DNA of 64,000 bases from Pseudomonas sp. P818 (GCF_000418555.1 NZ_ATKM01000011.1:496001-560000), one strand, 5' to 3'; shown: positions 1-9,872, counted from the first letter of the stretch. Notes: generated from the letters alone by a model not told the origin. Numbers and translations are program-made.

Positions 1-29
1 TGGCAGATCAGGCAGGGGCGATGGGGCAT
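1..29 (-). CDS. Start of a gene running off the left edge (partial)
   Basis: A minus-strand ATG lies 10 bases beyond the stop of the small ORF that follows it in this list. The first residues read MPHRPCLIC and then leave the window. A basic start with an early Cys-x-x-Cys would suit a small zinc protein such as a phage HNH nuclease, but nine residues cannot support a family call. Confidence 0.25.
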
Positions 30-39
30 CTGTACAGGG

Positions 40-267
40 TCAAAGCTCCAAAATAGCCCGGCAGGCGTCCTGCAGGGCTGCTACACGGGCGTCCAGGGCG
101 GCGCCCTCCTCATCCAGCTGCGCTAACCGGCGGCGCAGCTGGCGAAGCTCACCGACAAGCCGGCCATAGTCCTCAAGCACATGCTCGACAGCGCCCTGAT
201 CATCGCGACCAGGGGCATAGAGTCGTGCGTTACGTAACAGATATTCGGGAAGGTCTAGGACTGGCAT
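40..267 (-). CDS. Small coiled-coil protein of unknown function (75 aa)
   Basis: The frame encodes 75 residues. The second half (about 30-70) is rich in Leu, Arg, Glu and Ala with heptad-like spacing, so a short coiled coil is likely. I do not recognise the family. It sits directly upstream of a possible partial gene in the same orientation, as small phage genes often do. No Shine-Dalgarno sequence precedes the ATG, and part of its 5' end is duplicated just outside it (308-343). The gene may therefore be a remnant that has lost its normal upstream region. Confidence 0.4.
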   Translation of the reverse strand: MPVLDLPEYLLRNARLYAPGRDDQGAVEHVLEDYGRLVGELRQLRRRLAQLDEEGAALDARVAALQDACRAILEL

Positions 268-343
268 CGCATAATGGACGTTACATTCAATCGCGCCGGG
301 AGCTTACAGCACATGCTCGACAGCGCCCTGAACGTAACAGATA
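176..343. repeat. 24-base direct repeat with a deletion-derived second copy
   Basis: The 24 bases at 176-199 (beginning AGCACATGCTCGACAG) recur exactly at 308-331. In the second copy the next bases (332-343, ACGTAACAGATA) match 232-243, not 200-211. The second copy is therefore the first with 32 bases removed. This is a scar of duplication and deletion at the end of the small ORF. Confidence 0.75.
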
Positions 344-390
344 AGCATTGTCCCGACACGATTAAACGTAACGTCACGGATATTATGCGA
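267..390. repeat. Imperfect inverted repeat bounding a 124-base segment
   Basis: The left arm (267-284) reads TCGCATAAT g GACGTTAC. The right arm (368-390) reads GTAACGTC, six unmatched bases, then ATTATGCGA, which is the inverse. The segment between holds the second copy of the direct repeat and no credible gene. It could be a miniature inverted-repeat element or a rearranged recombination site. No flanking target duplication was identified. Confidence 0.45.
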
Positions 391-407
391 AGTCTTACCA
401 TAATGCC

Positions 408-1457
408 TTATGTGCGAACCCCGGGTTTCTCACCCTTCGAGGAACGGACATTGCCGAAGCGCATCTCCTTTGACGGCGGATAACCGTAGAACTCCGTATA
501 GCATTTGCTGAAATGGCTCGATGAGACGAATCCACATGCCAGGGACACGTCGAGGATCGGCAGATCGGAATGCTGCAGCAGGCGTCGCCCTTCGGTCAGG
601 CGCAGCTCCAGGTAATAACGCACTGGCGTGGTCGTCATCTGATCCTGGAACAACCGCTCGATCTGTCGCCTGGAACGCCCCACATACTCGGAAATCTGGC
701 TCAGGCTCAGCGGCTCTTCAATGTTGGCGGCCATCAGCTGCACCACATTGCGCAATGGCTCGCTCATCTTGTCGTGCAGCGACGGACGTGCGCGACGATA
801 GCGCGACTCTTCGAAAGCCAGGATGTCGGTAATGCCATCTGCCAGCTCCCGGCCATGTCGATTGCGGATCCATTCCATCACCATATGGAAGGCACCGCTG
901 GGGCTGGCGGCCGTCAGCCGATTGCCATCGACCATGTAGCTCTCGCTGGTCACCTGACTGTTCCTGGCGACCTCTGCCAGCACGGCGCGATTCTCTGGAT
1001 GGATCGCGCATTTGTAACCATCCAGTAGTCCGGCTTGCCCCAGAAACCAGGCGCCATTCCACAGCCCAGCGAGCTCTACGGACTGTTTGTTCGCGCCATG
1101 CAGCAACGCGCTCAGCGCTGGCGAGGCTTTCAGCGGCGTGCGCAAACCACCACAGATCACCAGCAGATCCATATCCGCCATGTTCGACAGTTGAATTTGC
1201 GCACCAGGACAGATCACCAGCCCCAGATCGCTGGTTACCGATTCGCCAGTCAGGCTGTAAGACTCGGTTGCGAAGCAGCCAGGGCTGATCAGATTGGCCG
1301 TGACCATGGTATCGAGGGCCTGGGTGTAGGCCGGCAAGGAGAAATGCTCGAGCAGCAGAAAACCTACCCGGGCCTGTTTGACCGGCTGTTTCTTGTCATC
1401 GACGAAACGCAGGTTCTTACCCTGCATGGCTTCGCTGAAGCTACGTTTTGGTAACAC
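408..1457 (-). CDS. GlxA-type AraC family transcriptional regulator
   Basis: The protein has the GlxA/ArgR/GbdR layout: an N-terminal DJ-1/PfpI amidotransferase-like domain (from VGFLLLEHFSLPAY to about residue 220) and a C-terminal AraC helix-turn-helix pair (SLSQISEYVGRSRRQIERLF and later DVSLACGFVSSSHFSKCY). Family members sense amino acids or quaternary amines in pseudomonads. The effector here is unknown. The start chosen is a GTG with AAGG eight bases upstream; an internal ATG at 1427 is the alternative. It is divergent from the YkvI-like transporter, its likely target, and TGTCGC-type repeats lie between the two genes. Confidence 0.85.
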   Translation of the reverse strand: MLPKRSFSEAMQGKNLRFVDDKKQPVKQARVGFLLLEHFSLPAYTQALDTMVTANLISPGCFATESYSLTGESVTSDLGLVICPGAQIQLSNMADMDLLVICGGLRTPLKASPALSALLHGANKQSVELAGLWNGAWFLGQAGLLDGYKCAIHPENRAVLAEVARNSQVTSESYMVDGNRLTAASPSGAFHMVMEWIRNRHGRELADGITDILAFEESRYRRARPSLHDKMSEPLRNVVQLMAANIEEPLSLSQISEYVGRSRRQIERLFQDQMTTTPVRYYLELRLTEGRRLLQHSDLPILDVSLACGFVSSSHFSKCYTEFYGYPPSKEMRFGNVRSSKGEKPGVRT

Positions 1458-1849
1458 TTTCAAGACCTTATACAAGCCATTTTATTTGATTTGTTATCAG
1501 AAGCGGCACGCTCAAACCCGTTTCAGTGGCGCCATCGCCTGAGCGCACCCTCCTCTGCCTGCTCATTGGCAGCCATCGAGAGCATTGATGCATCCGGATT
1601 CTTCCCGATTCGCGCGCGCTCGGCAAACCGGAGCTATTGCAGAGTCGCAGCCCCGCAGAGGTGTCGCATCCAGACAAATTCATGCCGTCTGCAGTCGCAC
1701 AGTAAAAGATGCCCCGCGCTTACTGTTCCTGCATCTATAGCCACAAGGAACCCGCAACACCTGCAGACCAGAGCGTCTCGTGCATCCAGCACATCGACAG
1801 ACTCCGTCGCTGTCGCCTCAACAAGACCAAGAATACAAGGTGCAAATTT
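1458..1849. other. Divergent intergenic region with TGTCGC-type repeats
   Basis: This 390-base gap holds no credible gene. Motifs of the form (A/T)GTCGCA occur at 1643-1648, 1662-1667 and 1693-1698, with another TGTCGC at 1811-1816. The copy at 1662 is followed by eight bases and then AA, which fits the TGTCGC-N8-AA half-site described for Pseudomonas ArgR, a GlxA-type regulator. They are plausible operators for the adjacent regulator. Confidence 0.45.
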
Positions 1850-2977
1850 ATGTCTCGGAACGACAATCCTGTGCGCTTGATGCGCGTAATTCTGACTGGT
1901 GGAGCTCTGATCGCGCTGTTGGTGGGCTCTGGCTTCACCACGGGTCAGGAGATCATGCAGTACTTCGTCGCGTACGGTTATGGCGGCATCGCCAGCGTTG
2001 CACTAATGCTGTTGCTGTTCGTCTACGTCAGTCTCAGCTTCGTCAGCGCCGGCTATGAACAGCAGTTCAACGAGCCTAAAAGTATTTATCAGTACTACTG
2101 CGGCAGACTGATCGGCAATTTCTTCGACTATTTCTCGGTCGTATTCCTGTTCATGTCGTTCTGGGTGATGATCGCCGGCGCAGGAGCCGCGCTGCATCAG
2201 CAGTTCGGCTGGCCGAACTGGGTCGGCGGCGCGGTGATGGGCTGCCTTGCTCTGTCGACTCTGCTCTTCGGCTTCAAACGTCTGGTGGAGATCATCGGCC
2301 TGATTGGCCCACTGCTGAGCGTTATGGCGATCATTATCGGCGTCGTCAGCTATGCCATGGCGCCTGGCGGGCTGGTGAACTACCTAGCCAAACTGGAACC
2401 GCTGGTGAACGATCGCACCATCCTGCAAGCCAGCAGTAACTGGTTCGTCGCCTGCGCGTCCTATGTCGGCTTTTGCATGATGTGGCTGGCCGCGTTCATG
2501 ACCAATCTGGGCAAGTCGGCCTCGAGCAGAAAGGAAGCCTGCTGGGGAGCGACGCTGGGCGCGGTAATGTTCAGCCTGGCCGTGCTGGCCATGATGCTGG
2601 GTCTGGCTGCACATCTCGATGACGTGGCCGGTACGCAGATCCCTACGCTGGCGCTGATAGCCAAGATTCACCCGGCCCTGGCGCTCGGTTTCGCATTGAT
2701 CGTGTTCGTCGCCATCTTCACCACCGCAGCTCCACTGCTGTGGGCGCCGGTAAAGCGCTTCGCCCCGGACGAGAACAGCCGGCGCCACCGTATCCTGCTG
2801 GTATCGCTTGCAGTGATCGGTACCGTTGTCGGCCTGACCATCCCCTTCGACCGCCTGATCAATGTCGTCTACGTGATCAACGGTTATGTGGGCTTCGCCC
2901 TGCTCTTCCTGATGCTGGCCAAGGACATCCGTACGCGCCTGTTCAAATCGGAAGTAACTGCCGCCTTGCGCTCCTGA
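1850..2977 (+). CDS. YkvI-like membrane transporter (375 aa)
   Basis: A polytopic inner-membrane protein with about ten hydrophobic segments. It opens with a glycine-rich first helix (GGALIALLVGSGFTTGQE) like that of APC-superfamily carriers of the YkvI group. Substrate is unknown. The ATG at 1850 is chosen because AAGG lies nine bases upstream and the hydrophobic core starts soon after; an in-frame ATG at 1709 has no ribosome site and would add a Cys/Arg-rich stretch. The divergent GlxA-type regulator suggests uptake or export of a small amine or amino acid, which is inference from context. Confidence 0.8.
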   Translation: MSRNDNPVRLMRVILTGGALIALLVGSGFTTGQEIMQYFVAYGYGGIASVALMLLLFVYVSLSFVSAGYEQQFNEPKSIYQYYCGRLIGNFFDYFSVVFLFMSFWVMIAGAGAALHQQFGWPNWVGGAVMGCLALSTLLFGFKRLVEIIGLIGPLLSVMAIIIGVVSYAMAPGGLVNYLAKLEPLVNDRTILQASSNWFVACASYVGFCMMWLAAFMTNLGKSASSRKEACWGATLGAVMFSLAVLAMMLGLAAHLDDVAGTQIPTLALIAKIHPALALGFALIVFVAIFTTAAPLLWAPVKRFAPDENSRRHRILLVSLAVIGTVVGLTIPFDRLINVVYVINGYVGFALLFLMLAKDIRTRLFKSEVTAALRS

Positions 2978-3009
2978 AGCGCAAAGCGGCTCACCTCCAC
3001 TGAGCTGGA

Positions 3010-3043
3010 AAGGCCGTGCCGAATATCCCGTACGGCCTTTTTC
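3010..3043 (+). terminator. Intrinsic terminator after the YkvI-like gene
   Basis: Stem AAGGCCGT (3010-3017) pairs with ACGGCCTT (3032-3039) and is followed by a T run. Confidence 0.75.
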
Positions 3044-3157
3044 GATCCCATGCAGCGACCTATCGAAACCCTTGATTGCGACTATGGCCCCACCTGAAAT
3101 CCGAACCTAATCTTCTCCCCGGCGTTCTAAGTTCCAACACTGCTCCAAGGGGATTTC

Positions 3158-4165
3158 ATGGATCTGGTCGTTGCCCGTCCCGAAGGTCTTTACTGCCCGC
3201 CCGGTGGCTTCTACATCGATCCGTGGCGACCGGTGGAACGCTCGATCATCACCCATGCCCATGGCGATCACGCCCGCCGCGGCAATGGTCATTATCTGGC
3301 GGCGGCACCCGGCGAAGGCATTCTGCGCTCGCGCCTGGGCGACGATATCCGCCTGCAGACCCTGGCCTACGGCGAACGCCTCGAGCACCACGGCGTAACC
3401 CTGAGCTTTCATCCCGCCGGGCACGTGCTCGGTTCGGCGCAGGTGCGTCTGGAATACCAGGGCGAAGTCTGGGTCGCTTCCGGGGATTACAAGGTCGAGC
3501 CGGACGGCACCTGCGCGCCCTTCGAGCCGGTGCGCTGTCATACCTTCATCAGCGAATCCACCTTCGGCCTGCCGATCTACCGCTGGCCGCTCCAGGCCGA
3601 GATCTTCGCCGGTATAGACGCCTGGTGGCGCGCCAATGCCGCCGCCGGCAAGGCCAGCGTGCTGTTCGCCTACGCCTTCGGCAAGGCCCAGCGCATTCTC
3701 CACGGCATCGACGCCAGCATCGGGCCGATCCTGGTGCACGGCGCCGTCGAGCCGCTGAACGAGGTGTATCGCGCCGGTGGCGTACAGCTGCCGCCAACCC
3801 GTTGCGCCGGTGATATCGCCAGGAACGACCCGCTGCTGCGCCAGGCGCTGATCCTCGCACCGCCCTCGGCCGGCGGCAGTACCTGGATGCGCCGTTTCGG
3901 CGACTACAGCGACGCTTTCGCCAGCGGCTGGATGCTGCTGCGCGGCACGCGCCGGCGGCGTGGCGTGGACCGCGGCTTCGCCCTCTCCGACCACGCCGAC
4001 TGGCCCGGTCTGCTGTGGGCCATCGAGCAGACCGGCGCCGAACGGGTGATGGTCACCCACGGCCAGGTCAACGTGCTGGTGCGTCATCTGCGCGAGCAAG
4101 GCCTCGATGCCCGCGCCTTCCAGACCGAATACGGCGATGAAGACGACGTGGAGCCGAGCCCATGA
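3158..4165 (+). CDS. Ligase-associated metallo-beta-lactamase-fold DNA exonuclease
   Basis: First gene of the four-gene LIG cassette. The MBL-fold metal site is intact: THAHGDHA at residues 32-39 (H33, H35, D37, H38), HPAGHVLGSAQ, SGDYK and a late SDHADW. This places it in the ligase-associated DNA exonuclease family, homologues of which (EXO, from a Pseudomonas cassette) are described as manganese-dependent nucleases. At 335 residues it is full length. AGGGGA precedes the ATG. It overlaps the ligase gene by four bases (ATGA), so the two are translationally coupled. No LexA box lies upstream. Confidence 0.92.
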   Translation: MDLVVARPEGLYCPPGGFYIDPWRPVERSIITHAHGDHARRGNGHYLAAAPGEGILRSRLGDDIRLQTLAYGERLEHHGVTLSFHPAGHVLGSAQVRLEYQGEVWVASGDYKVEPDGTCAPFEPVRCHTFISESTFGLPIYRWPLQAEIFAGIDAWWRANAAAGKASVLFAYAFGKAQRILHGIDASIGPILVHGAVEPLNEVYRAGGVQLPPTRCAGDIARNDPLLRQALILAPPSAGGSTWMRRFGDYSDAFASGWMLLRGTRRRRGVDRGFALSDHADWPGLLWAIEQTGAERVMVTHGQVNVLVRHLREQGLDARAFQTEYGDEDDVEPSP

Positions 4166-5820
4166 AAGCCTTCGCCGAACTCTACGCGCGGCTGGACGCC
4201 ACCACCTCGAGCAACGCCAAGCTGCAGGCGATGCAGGAGTATTTCGCCGAAGCGCCGCCAGCGGATGCGGCCTGGGCGGTGTACTTTCTGGCTGGTGGCC
4301 GCCCACGTCAGGTGGTGCCGACGCGGGTGCTGCGCGAGCTGGCCACGCGGCTTTCCGGCCTGTCCGACTGGCTGTTCGAGGAGAGCTACCAGGCCGTCGG
4401 CGATCTGGCGGAAACCATCGCCCTGCTCCTGCCCGAATCGCAGCACGCCTCTGAACAGGGGCTGGCCTGGTGGCTGGAAGAACAACTGCTGCCCCTGCGC
4501 GGCCTGCCACCCGCGGAGCTGGCCGAGCGTCTGCCACCTTTATGGGCGCAGCTGGATCGACCAAGCCTGATGGTCAGCCTCAAGCTGCTCACCGGCGCCT
4601 TTCGCGTCGGCGTCTCCAAGCTGCTGGTGACCCGTGCCCTGGCCGGCCTGGCGCAGATCGACGCCAAGCGTGTGGCGCAGCGGCTGGTGGGGTACACCGA
4701 TCTGTCGCATCGGCCGACCGCGCAGCGCTACCTGGCACTGATCGCCGCCGAATCGGAGGACGAACACGCCCAGCGCGGCGGCCAGCCCTACCCCTTCTTC
4801 CTCGCCCATCCGCTGCAGCAGCCCTTGGAGCAGTTCGACGCTCAGCTGGGGCCGGCCAGCGACTGGCTGGTGGAATGGAAGTGGGACGGCATTCGCGCCC
4901 AGCTGGTCAAGCGCGACGGGCGCCTGTGGCTGTGGTCCCGCGGCGAGGAGCTGATCACCGAGCGTTTCCCGGAGCTGCACGAACTGGCCGAGGCGCTGCC
5001 GGACGGCAGCGTGCTCGATGGCGAGCTGGTGGCCTGGAAGGAGCCCGCCACAGGCAGCGGCGCGGTGTTCGGCATTCAGCCCTTCGCCCTGCTGCAACAA
5101 CGCATCGGCCGCAAGACCCTGAGCAAGAAACTGCTGGAAGAAGTGCCCGCCGCGCTGCTGGCCTACGACCTGCTGGAATGGCGTGGCGAAGACTGGCGCT
5201 CGCGCCCCCAGGACGAGCGCCGCGCCCGTCTGGAGCTGCTGGTGGCGGAGGTCGGCGATGCCCGTCTGCAGCTCTCGCCGCAACTCACCGGCCGCGACTG
5301 GCAGGACTTTGCCCGCCAGCGCGAAGCCTCCCGTGAGCTGGGCGTAGAAGGCATGATGCTCAAGCGCCGCGACTCCCTGTACGGGGTCGGCCGCACCCGC
5401 GATCTGGGCCTGTGGTGGAAGTGGAAGATCGACCCGTTCAGCGTCGACGCGGTGCTGATCTATGCCCAGCGCGGCCACGGTCGCCGGGCCAGCCTGTACA
5501 GCGACTACACCTTCGCCGTGTGGGACGATTCCACGCCTGGCGAGCGCGTGCTGGTGCCCTTCGCCAAGGCCTACTCGGGCCTCACCGACGACGAGATGCG
5601 CAAGGTCGATGCAATCATCCGCAAGACCACCGTGGAGAAATTCGGCCCGGTGCGCAGCGTCACTCCGACCCTGGTGTTCGAGCTGGGTTTCGAGGGCATC
5701 GCCCTGTCCAAGCGGCACAAGAGCGGCGTCGCCGTACGCTTTCCGCGCATGCTGCGCTGGCGTACCGACAAGCGGGTGGAGGACGCCGACACCCTGGCCA
5801 CGCTGCAAGGCCTGCTCTGA
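4162..5820 (+). CDS. ATP-dependent DNA ligase of the LIG cassette
   Basis: A 552-residue ATP-dependent ligase with an N-terminal DNA-binding region (1-200), an adenylation domain and a C-terminal OB fold. The nucleotidyl lysine is K240 in the KxDG motif (EWKWDG). Later motifs include [18 protein letters not shown] and WWKWKID. It is distinct from the NAD-dependent housekeeping LigA and from the Ku/LigD end-joining ligase; no ku or ligD gene is nearby. It is coupled to the exonuclease upstream and the helicase downstream and probably seals ends they produce. The repair substrate in cells is not settled. Confidence 0.92.
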   Translation: MKAFAELYARLDATTSSNAKLQAMQEYFAEAPPADAAWAVYFLAGGRPRQVVPTRVLRELATRLSGLSDWLFEESYQAVGDLAETIALLLPESQHASEQGLAWWLEEQLLPLRGLPPAELAERLPPLWAQLDRPSLMVSLKLLTGAFRVGVSKLLVTRALAGLAQIDAKRVAQRLVGYTDLSHRPTAQRYLALIAAESEDEHAQRGGQPYPFFLAHPLQQPLEQFDAQLGPASDWLVEWKWDGIRAQLVKRDGRLWLWSRGEELITERFPELHELAEALPDGSVLDGELVAWKEPATGSGAVFGIQPFALLQQRIGRKTLSKKLLEEVPAALLAYDLLEWRGEDWRSRPQDERRARLELLVAEVGDARLQLSPQLTGRDWQDFARQREASRELGVEGMMLKRRDSLYGVGRTRDLGLWWKWKIDPFSVDAVLIYAQRGHGRRASLYSDYTFAVWDDSTPGERVLVPFAKAYSGLTDDEMRKVDAIIRKTTVEKFGPVRSVTPTLVFELGFEGIALSKRHKSGVAVRFPRMLRWRTDKRVEDADTLATLQGLL

Positions 5821-8432
5821 TGGATCAACCCGTTCGCCGCCGCAGCCTGTCCGGCGCCTGGTTCGCCCAGCGCGGCTGGAAGCCCTTCGCCTTTCAGAAG
5901 GAAGTCTGGCAGGCGGTCAAGGCAGGCGAGTCCGGCCTGCTGCACGCCTCCACCGGCGCCGGCAAGACCTACGCCCTGTGGTTCGCGGCCCTGGACCGTT
6001 TCGCCACCCCCTCTACTGCCGTTACCACCAGCCCTCGCCCGCGTAAAAAACCGGTCATGGCGCCGCTGACGGTGCTGTGGATCACCCCGATGCGCGCCCT
6101 CGCCGCCGATACCGCGCGCGCCCTGCAGGCGCCGCTGGATGACCTGCAGATTCCCTGGGACATCGGCCTGCGCACCGGCGATACCAGTAGCGCCGAACGC
6201 GCGCGGCAGAGCCGCAAGCTGCCGAGCACGCTGATCACCACGCCGGAAAGCCTGACCCTGCTGCTGACTCGCGCCGATGCCCGCGAGGCCTTCGCCCACC
6301 TGCGCATGGTGGTAATCGACGAGTGGCACGAGCTGCTCGGCAACAAGCGCGGCGTGCAGCTGCAACTGGCCCTCGCGCGCCTGCGCCTGTGGCATCCGCC
6401 GCTGCTGGTATGGGCGCTGTCCGCCACTCTCGGCAATCTTGAACATGCCCTTGAGGTGCTGATGCCCGCCGGGCGCCTGGTGCAGGGCAAGCTGGCCAAG
6501 GATCTGCGCATCGACAGCCTGCTGCCGGCCGGCCTGGAGCGCTTTCCCTGGGCCGGGCATCTCGGGCTGCGCATGCTGCCGCAGGTGGTCGAGGAGCTGG
6601 AGGCCAGCAGCACCGCACTGGTGTTCACCAACACCCGCTCGCAGGCGGAAAGCTGGTACCAGGCCCTGCTCGAGGCGCGCCCGGACTGGGCCGGCCTGCT
6701 CGCCCTGCACCACGGCTCGCTGTCGCAGGAGGTGCGCGACTGGGTCGAACAGGCGCTCAAGGAAGGCCGACTGAAAGCCGTGGTCTGCACCTCGAGCCTG
6801 GACCTCGGGGTGGATTTTCTGCCGGTGGAACGGGTGCTGCAGATCGGCTCGCCCAAGGGCGTGGCCCGCCTCATGCAGCGCGCCGGCCGCTCCGGCCACG
6901 CTCCGGGGCGCCCGTCCCGCGCCACGCTGGTGCCTACCCATAGCCTGGAAGTGCTGGAAGCGGCCGCCGCGCAAAGCGCCGTGGCCGAGCGCAAGGTCGA
7001 GGCACGGCTATCGCCGGACAAACCGCTCGACGTGCTGGTCCAGCACCTGGTGAGCATGGCCCTGGGCGGCGGTTTCCACGCCGATGCCATGCTGGCCGAG
7101 GTGCGCAGCGCCTGGGCCTACCGCAGCCTCAGCAATGAGGAGTGGCAGTGGGCATTGGCCTTCATCCGCCACGGCGGCCATTCGCTGACCGCCTACCCCG
7201 ATTACCGCCGCGCCGAGCCGGACGCCAGCGGCCTGTGGCAGGTGCCCGATGCACGCCTGGCGCGGCGTCATCGCATGAGCATCGGCACCATCGTCAGCGA
7301 CGCCAGCCTGGCGGTGAAATACTGGAGCAAGGGCGGCGGAGGAGGTTCTCTGGGCAGCGTCGAGGAAGGTTTCATCGCCCGTCTGCGCCCCGGCGATACC
7401 TTCCTCTTCGCTGGTCGCCCGCTGGAGCTGGTGCGGGTGGAAAACATGACCGTCTACGTGCGCCGCGCCACCAGCCGCAAGGCTGCAATTCCGCGCTGGA
7501 ACGGCGGACGCATGCCGCTCTCCAGCGAACTGGCGGACGCCGTGCTGGCCAAGCTCGACGCCGCTGCCCAGGAAGAATACGTCGGCCCGGAGATGCAGCT
7601 GCTGCGCCCATTGCTCGACGTGCAGCAGGCCTGGTCCGCCCTGCCCGGCGCCGCCACCCTGCTGGCGGAGGTGCTCAAGTCCCGCGAAGGCTGGCATCTG
7701 TTCCTCTATCCCTTCGCCGGTCGTTCGGTGCATCTGGGACTGGCCAGCCTGCTGGCCTGGCGCCTGGCCCGCGAACAGCCGCTGAGCGTTTCCATTGCGG
7801 TCAATGACTATGGCCTGGAGCTGCTGTGCCCCAGCGAGGTGGATTTCGCCGCGCGGCTCACGCCCGCGCTGTTCAGCACGGACGACTTGCTGTCCGACGT
7901 ACTCGCCAGCCTCAACGCCGGGGAGCTTGCGCGCCGGCGCTTTCGCGAGATCGCCCGTATCGCCGGCCTGGTGTTCAGCGGCTACCCCGGCGCGCCGAAG
8001 AGCACCCGCCAACTACAGGCCTCCAGTGCACTGTTCTTCGACGTGTTCAGCCAATACGACCCGGGCAACCTGCTGCTCGGCCAGGCCCAGGAAGAAGTGC
8101 TGCGCCAGGAGCTGGACGTGCAGCGCCTGCAACACACCTTGCAGCGCCTGCAATCGCGCCGGCTGGATATCCGTACGGTCAAACGCGCCACGCCGTTCGC
8201 CTTCCCCCTACTGGTGGAGCGCTTTCGCGAAAGCCTGAGTTCGGAGAAACTCGCTGACCGTATCCGGCGCATGGTGGCCGATCTGGAACAGGCCGCCGGC
8301 CCGGGTGGTTATCAGGACCCGGCATTCGCCATCGACGACGAGCGCCCGACGCCGCGCAAGGGCCGATCCCCGCGCCAGGGCAAGGACGGCCTGCCCCGGC
8401 CACCGGCACAGCGCCCGAAAAAACGCCGCTGA
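5820..8432 (+). CDS. Lhr-Core type ligase-associated DEXH-box helicase
   Basis: An 870-residue superfamily 2 helicase. Walker A is STGAGKT with K49, motif II is IDEWHE, and motif VI is QRAGRSGH. The winged-helix and beta-barrel region typical of Lhr-Core follows. This matches the ligase-associated DEXH helicase family, described as ATP-driven 3'-to-5' translocating helicases. The ATG overlaps the ligase stop by one base (TGATG), which fixes the start. The C-terminal 40 residues are Lys/Arg/Pro-rich and probably disordered. Confidence 0.92.
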   Translation: MDQPVRRRSLSGAWFAQRGWKPFAFQKEVWQAVKAGESGLLHASTGAGKTYALWFAALDRFATPSTAVTTSPRPRKKPVMAPLTVLWITPMRALAADTARALQAPLDDLQIPWDIGLRTGDTSSAERARQSRKLPSTLITTPESLTLLLTRADAREAFAHLRMVVIDEWHELLGNKRGVQLQLALARLRLWHPPLLVWALSATLGNLEHALEVLMPAGRLVQGKLAKDLRIDSLLPAGLERFPWAGHLGLRMLPQVVEELEASSTALVFTNTRSQAESWYQALLEARPDWAGLLALHHGSLSQEVRDWVEQALKEGRLKAVVCTSSLDLGVDFLPVERVLQIGSPKGVARLMQRAGRSGHAPGRPSRATLVPTHSLEVLEAAAAQSAVAERKVEARLSPDKPLDVLVQHLVSMALGGGFHADAMLAEVRSAWAYRSLSNEEWQWALAFIRHGGHSLTAYPDYRRAEPDASGLWQVPDARLARRHRMSIGTIVSDASLAVKYWSKGGGGGSLGSVEEGFIARLRPGDTFLFAGRPLELVRVENMTVYVRRATSRKAAIPRWNGGRMPLSSELADAVLAKLDAAAQEEYVGPEMQLLRPLLDVQQAWSALPGAATLLAEVLKSREGWHLFLYPFAGRSVHLGLASLLAWRLAREQPLSVSIAVNDYGLELLCPSEVDFAARLTPALFSTDDLLSDVLASLNAGELARRRFREIARIAGLVFSGYPGAPKSTRQLQASSALFFDVFSQYDPGNLLLGQAQEEVLRQELDVQRLQHTLQRLQSRRLDIRTVKRATPFAFPLLVERFRESLSSEKLADRIRRMVADLEQAAGPGGYQDPAFAIDDERPTPRKGRSPRQGKDGLPRPPAQRPKKRR

Positions 8433-8445
8433 CTAGAGAGGTTTC

Positions 8446-9126
8446 ATGAGCGAGCACCACCCCGGCCATCTGATCCTGTCCCTGGCCGGTGCCGAACTCT
8501 GGCTACTGGCGGACAAGGCCATCTGGTGGCCGCAGCAGCAGGCGCTGCTGATCGCCGACATCCACATCGGCAAGGCTGCAGCCTATCGCGCCCTGGGCCA
8601 GCCGGTGCCACAGGGCACCACCGCCGCCAACCTGCAGCGGCTGGACGCCCTGTTGCAGCGTTTCGATTGTCGCCAGCTGATCTTTCTCGGTGATTTTCTC
8701 CACGCCCCCGGCTCACGCACGCCGGCCACCCTGGCGACGCTGGCCGAGTGGCGCGAACGGCATGCCGGGCTGGCCATGACCCTGGTGCGCGGCAACCACG
8801 ACAAACGTGCGGGCGACCCGCCGGAAGTCTTGCGTATCGCAGTGGTGGAAGAACCGCTGTTGCTCGGCCCCTTCGCCCTGCAGCACGAACCTCGCGCGCA
8901 CGCCAGCCACCATGTGCTGGCCGGCCACCTGCACCCGGCCTACCCATTGCGCGGCAGGGGGCGGCAGCGTCTGCGCCTGCCCTGCTTCGTCCTGGGTGAC
9001 GAGGTCAGCCTGTTGCCCGCCTTCGGCAGCTTCACCGGCAGCATGACCTTTCGCGCAGAACCCGATCAGCGCATCGTGGTGGTCGGCGACGGCGGTATCT
9101 GGCCCGTCCAGCACAGCGCGCCCTGA
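8446..9126 (+). CDS. pdeM: Ligase-associated metallophosphoesterase (PdeM/MPE family)
   Basis: Last gene of the cassette, 226 residues. All calcineurin-like metal motifs are present: DIH (D38, H40), GDFLH (D83), RGNHD (N117, H118) and GHLHP. Members of this family act as manganese-dependent phosphodiesterases or endonucleases on DNA. GAGAGG precedes the ATG, 13 bases after the helicase stop, so it is in the same transcript. Exonuclease, ligase, helicase and endonuclease in one unit point to a complete excision-and-seal pathway. Confidence 0.9.
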   Translation: MSEHHPGHLILSLAGAELWLLADKAIWWPQQQALLIADIHIGKAAAYRALGQPVPQGTTAANLQRLDALLQRFDCRQLIFLGDFLHAPGSRTPATLATLAEWRERHAGLAMTLVRGNHDKRAGDPPEVLRIAVVEEPLLLGPFALQHEPRAHASHHVLAGHLHPAYPLRGRGRQRLRLPCFVLGDEVSLLPAFGSFTGSMTFRAEPDQRIVVVGDGGIWPVQHSAP

Positions 9127-9129
9127 GGC

Positions 9130-9549
9130 TTACAGACGCTGCAAGGTCGCAGCATCCTGCTCACCGTCGTAGAACGCCTGCAGCACCTCGGCAAACAGCG
9201 GCTGCGTCGGCGCAGCTGCATGGAACAGGGTCATGCTCGAGCGCAACTTGAGATCGTCCGGCGAGCCCATGATCTGCCGCGCCGAGCGCCCACGATGAGA
9301 CAGCAGCGCCCGAGCACAATCTTCCAGGCGCGGACCCAGCAGCGGGTGCGCCAGGTAGGCCCGCGCCTCGTCGAGGCCGGAGATGGCGTAGTGCTCGGCC
9401 ATTTCACTGCGGCCCAGGCCGCGCAGCTGCGGGAACACGTACCAGATCCAGTGGCTGCGCTTGGCGCCGGCACGCAGCTCGTCGAGGGCCTGCTGATAAT
9501 CGCGTCGCTGCGCCTCGACGAAGCGCGCCAGATCGAACGGATCGTTCAT
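9130..9549 (-). CDS. DUF1810 family protein (139 aa)
   Basis: The start at MNDPFDLARF is chosen because it begins the conserved domain and overlaps the stop of the upstream gene by ATGA; the frame extends 64 residues further upstream only as a shadow of that gene. The conserved HWIWYVFPQLRGLG segment is the hallmark of DUF1810, a calpastatin-annotated family of unknown biochemical function. It is convergent with the repair cassette, with three bases between the stops. Confidence 0.85.
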   Translation of the reverse strand: MNDPFDLARFVEAQRRDYQQALDELRAGAKRSHWIWYVFPQLRGLGRSEMAEHYAISGLDEARAYLAHPLLGPRLEDCARALLSHRGRSARQIMGSPDDLKLRSSMTLFHAAAPTQPLFAEVLQAFYDGEQDAATLQRL

Positions 9550-9872
9550 CGCGCCGACCGTTCGTGCCCCATCGGCGTGGTATCGGGCAGCGCGCTCTGC
9601 GTGGCGAAGTCCGGGCTGTGCACCTCGGAATCCAGCGGCATGTGCGCGTAGCGGGCCTTTTCGGCACCTGGTCCGAGTGGGTCGGCCAGAGCCGTGCGCT
9701 TGAGCGGGTGATGCCCACCCAGGTTGCGGGCCAGCAACCATCCGCCCAGCGCGGCACCGACCATGCCCAGCAATCCGCCGCGCCGCAAACCTGCGCCCAT
9801 CAGCGCCAGCCCGCTACCGAGCGACGCGTAGCGCTGCCAGTCGTGGAGATCGTTATCGCTGTGTTGTTTCAT
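9546..9872 (-). CDS. Small hypothetical membrane protein (108 aa)
   Basis: The ATG at 9872 follows a strong AGGAGGAA ribosome site and is preferred to one 42 bases upstream. Residues about 15-50 form a Gly/Ala/Leu-rich hydrophobic hairpin (SGLALMGAGLRRGGLLG and the following GAALGGWLLARN). The C-terminal half is hydrophilic. It resembles small Pseudomonas inner-membrane proteins of unknown role. It is coupled to the DUF1810 gene by a four-base overlap. Confidence 0.7.
   Translation of the reverse strand: MKQHSDNDLHDWQRYASLGSGLALMGAGLRRGGLLGMVGAALGGWLLARNLGGHHPLKRTALADPLGPGAEKARYAHMPLDSEVHSPDFATQSALPDTTPMGHERSAR

Noticed and set aside
274..483. Possible 69-residue plus-strand gene at the left junction
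   Set aside because: It runs through the duplicated scar and into the end of the GlxA-type regulator, has no ribosome site and resembles nothing.
3044..3157. A LexA site controlling the ligase cassette
   Set aside because: No CTG-N10-CAG element with a TA-rich core was found upstream of the exonuclease gene.
3107..4564. Long minus-strand frame opposite the exonuclease and ligase genes
   Set aside because: Antisense shadow of two recognised coupled genes, with no start signals.
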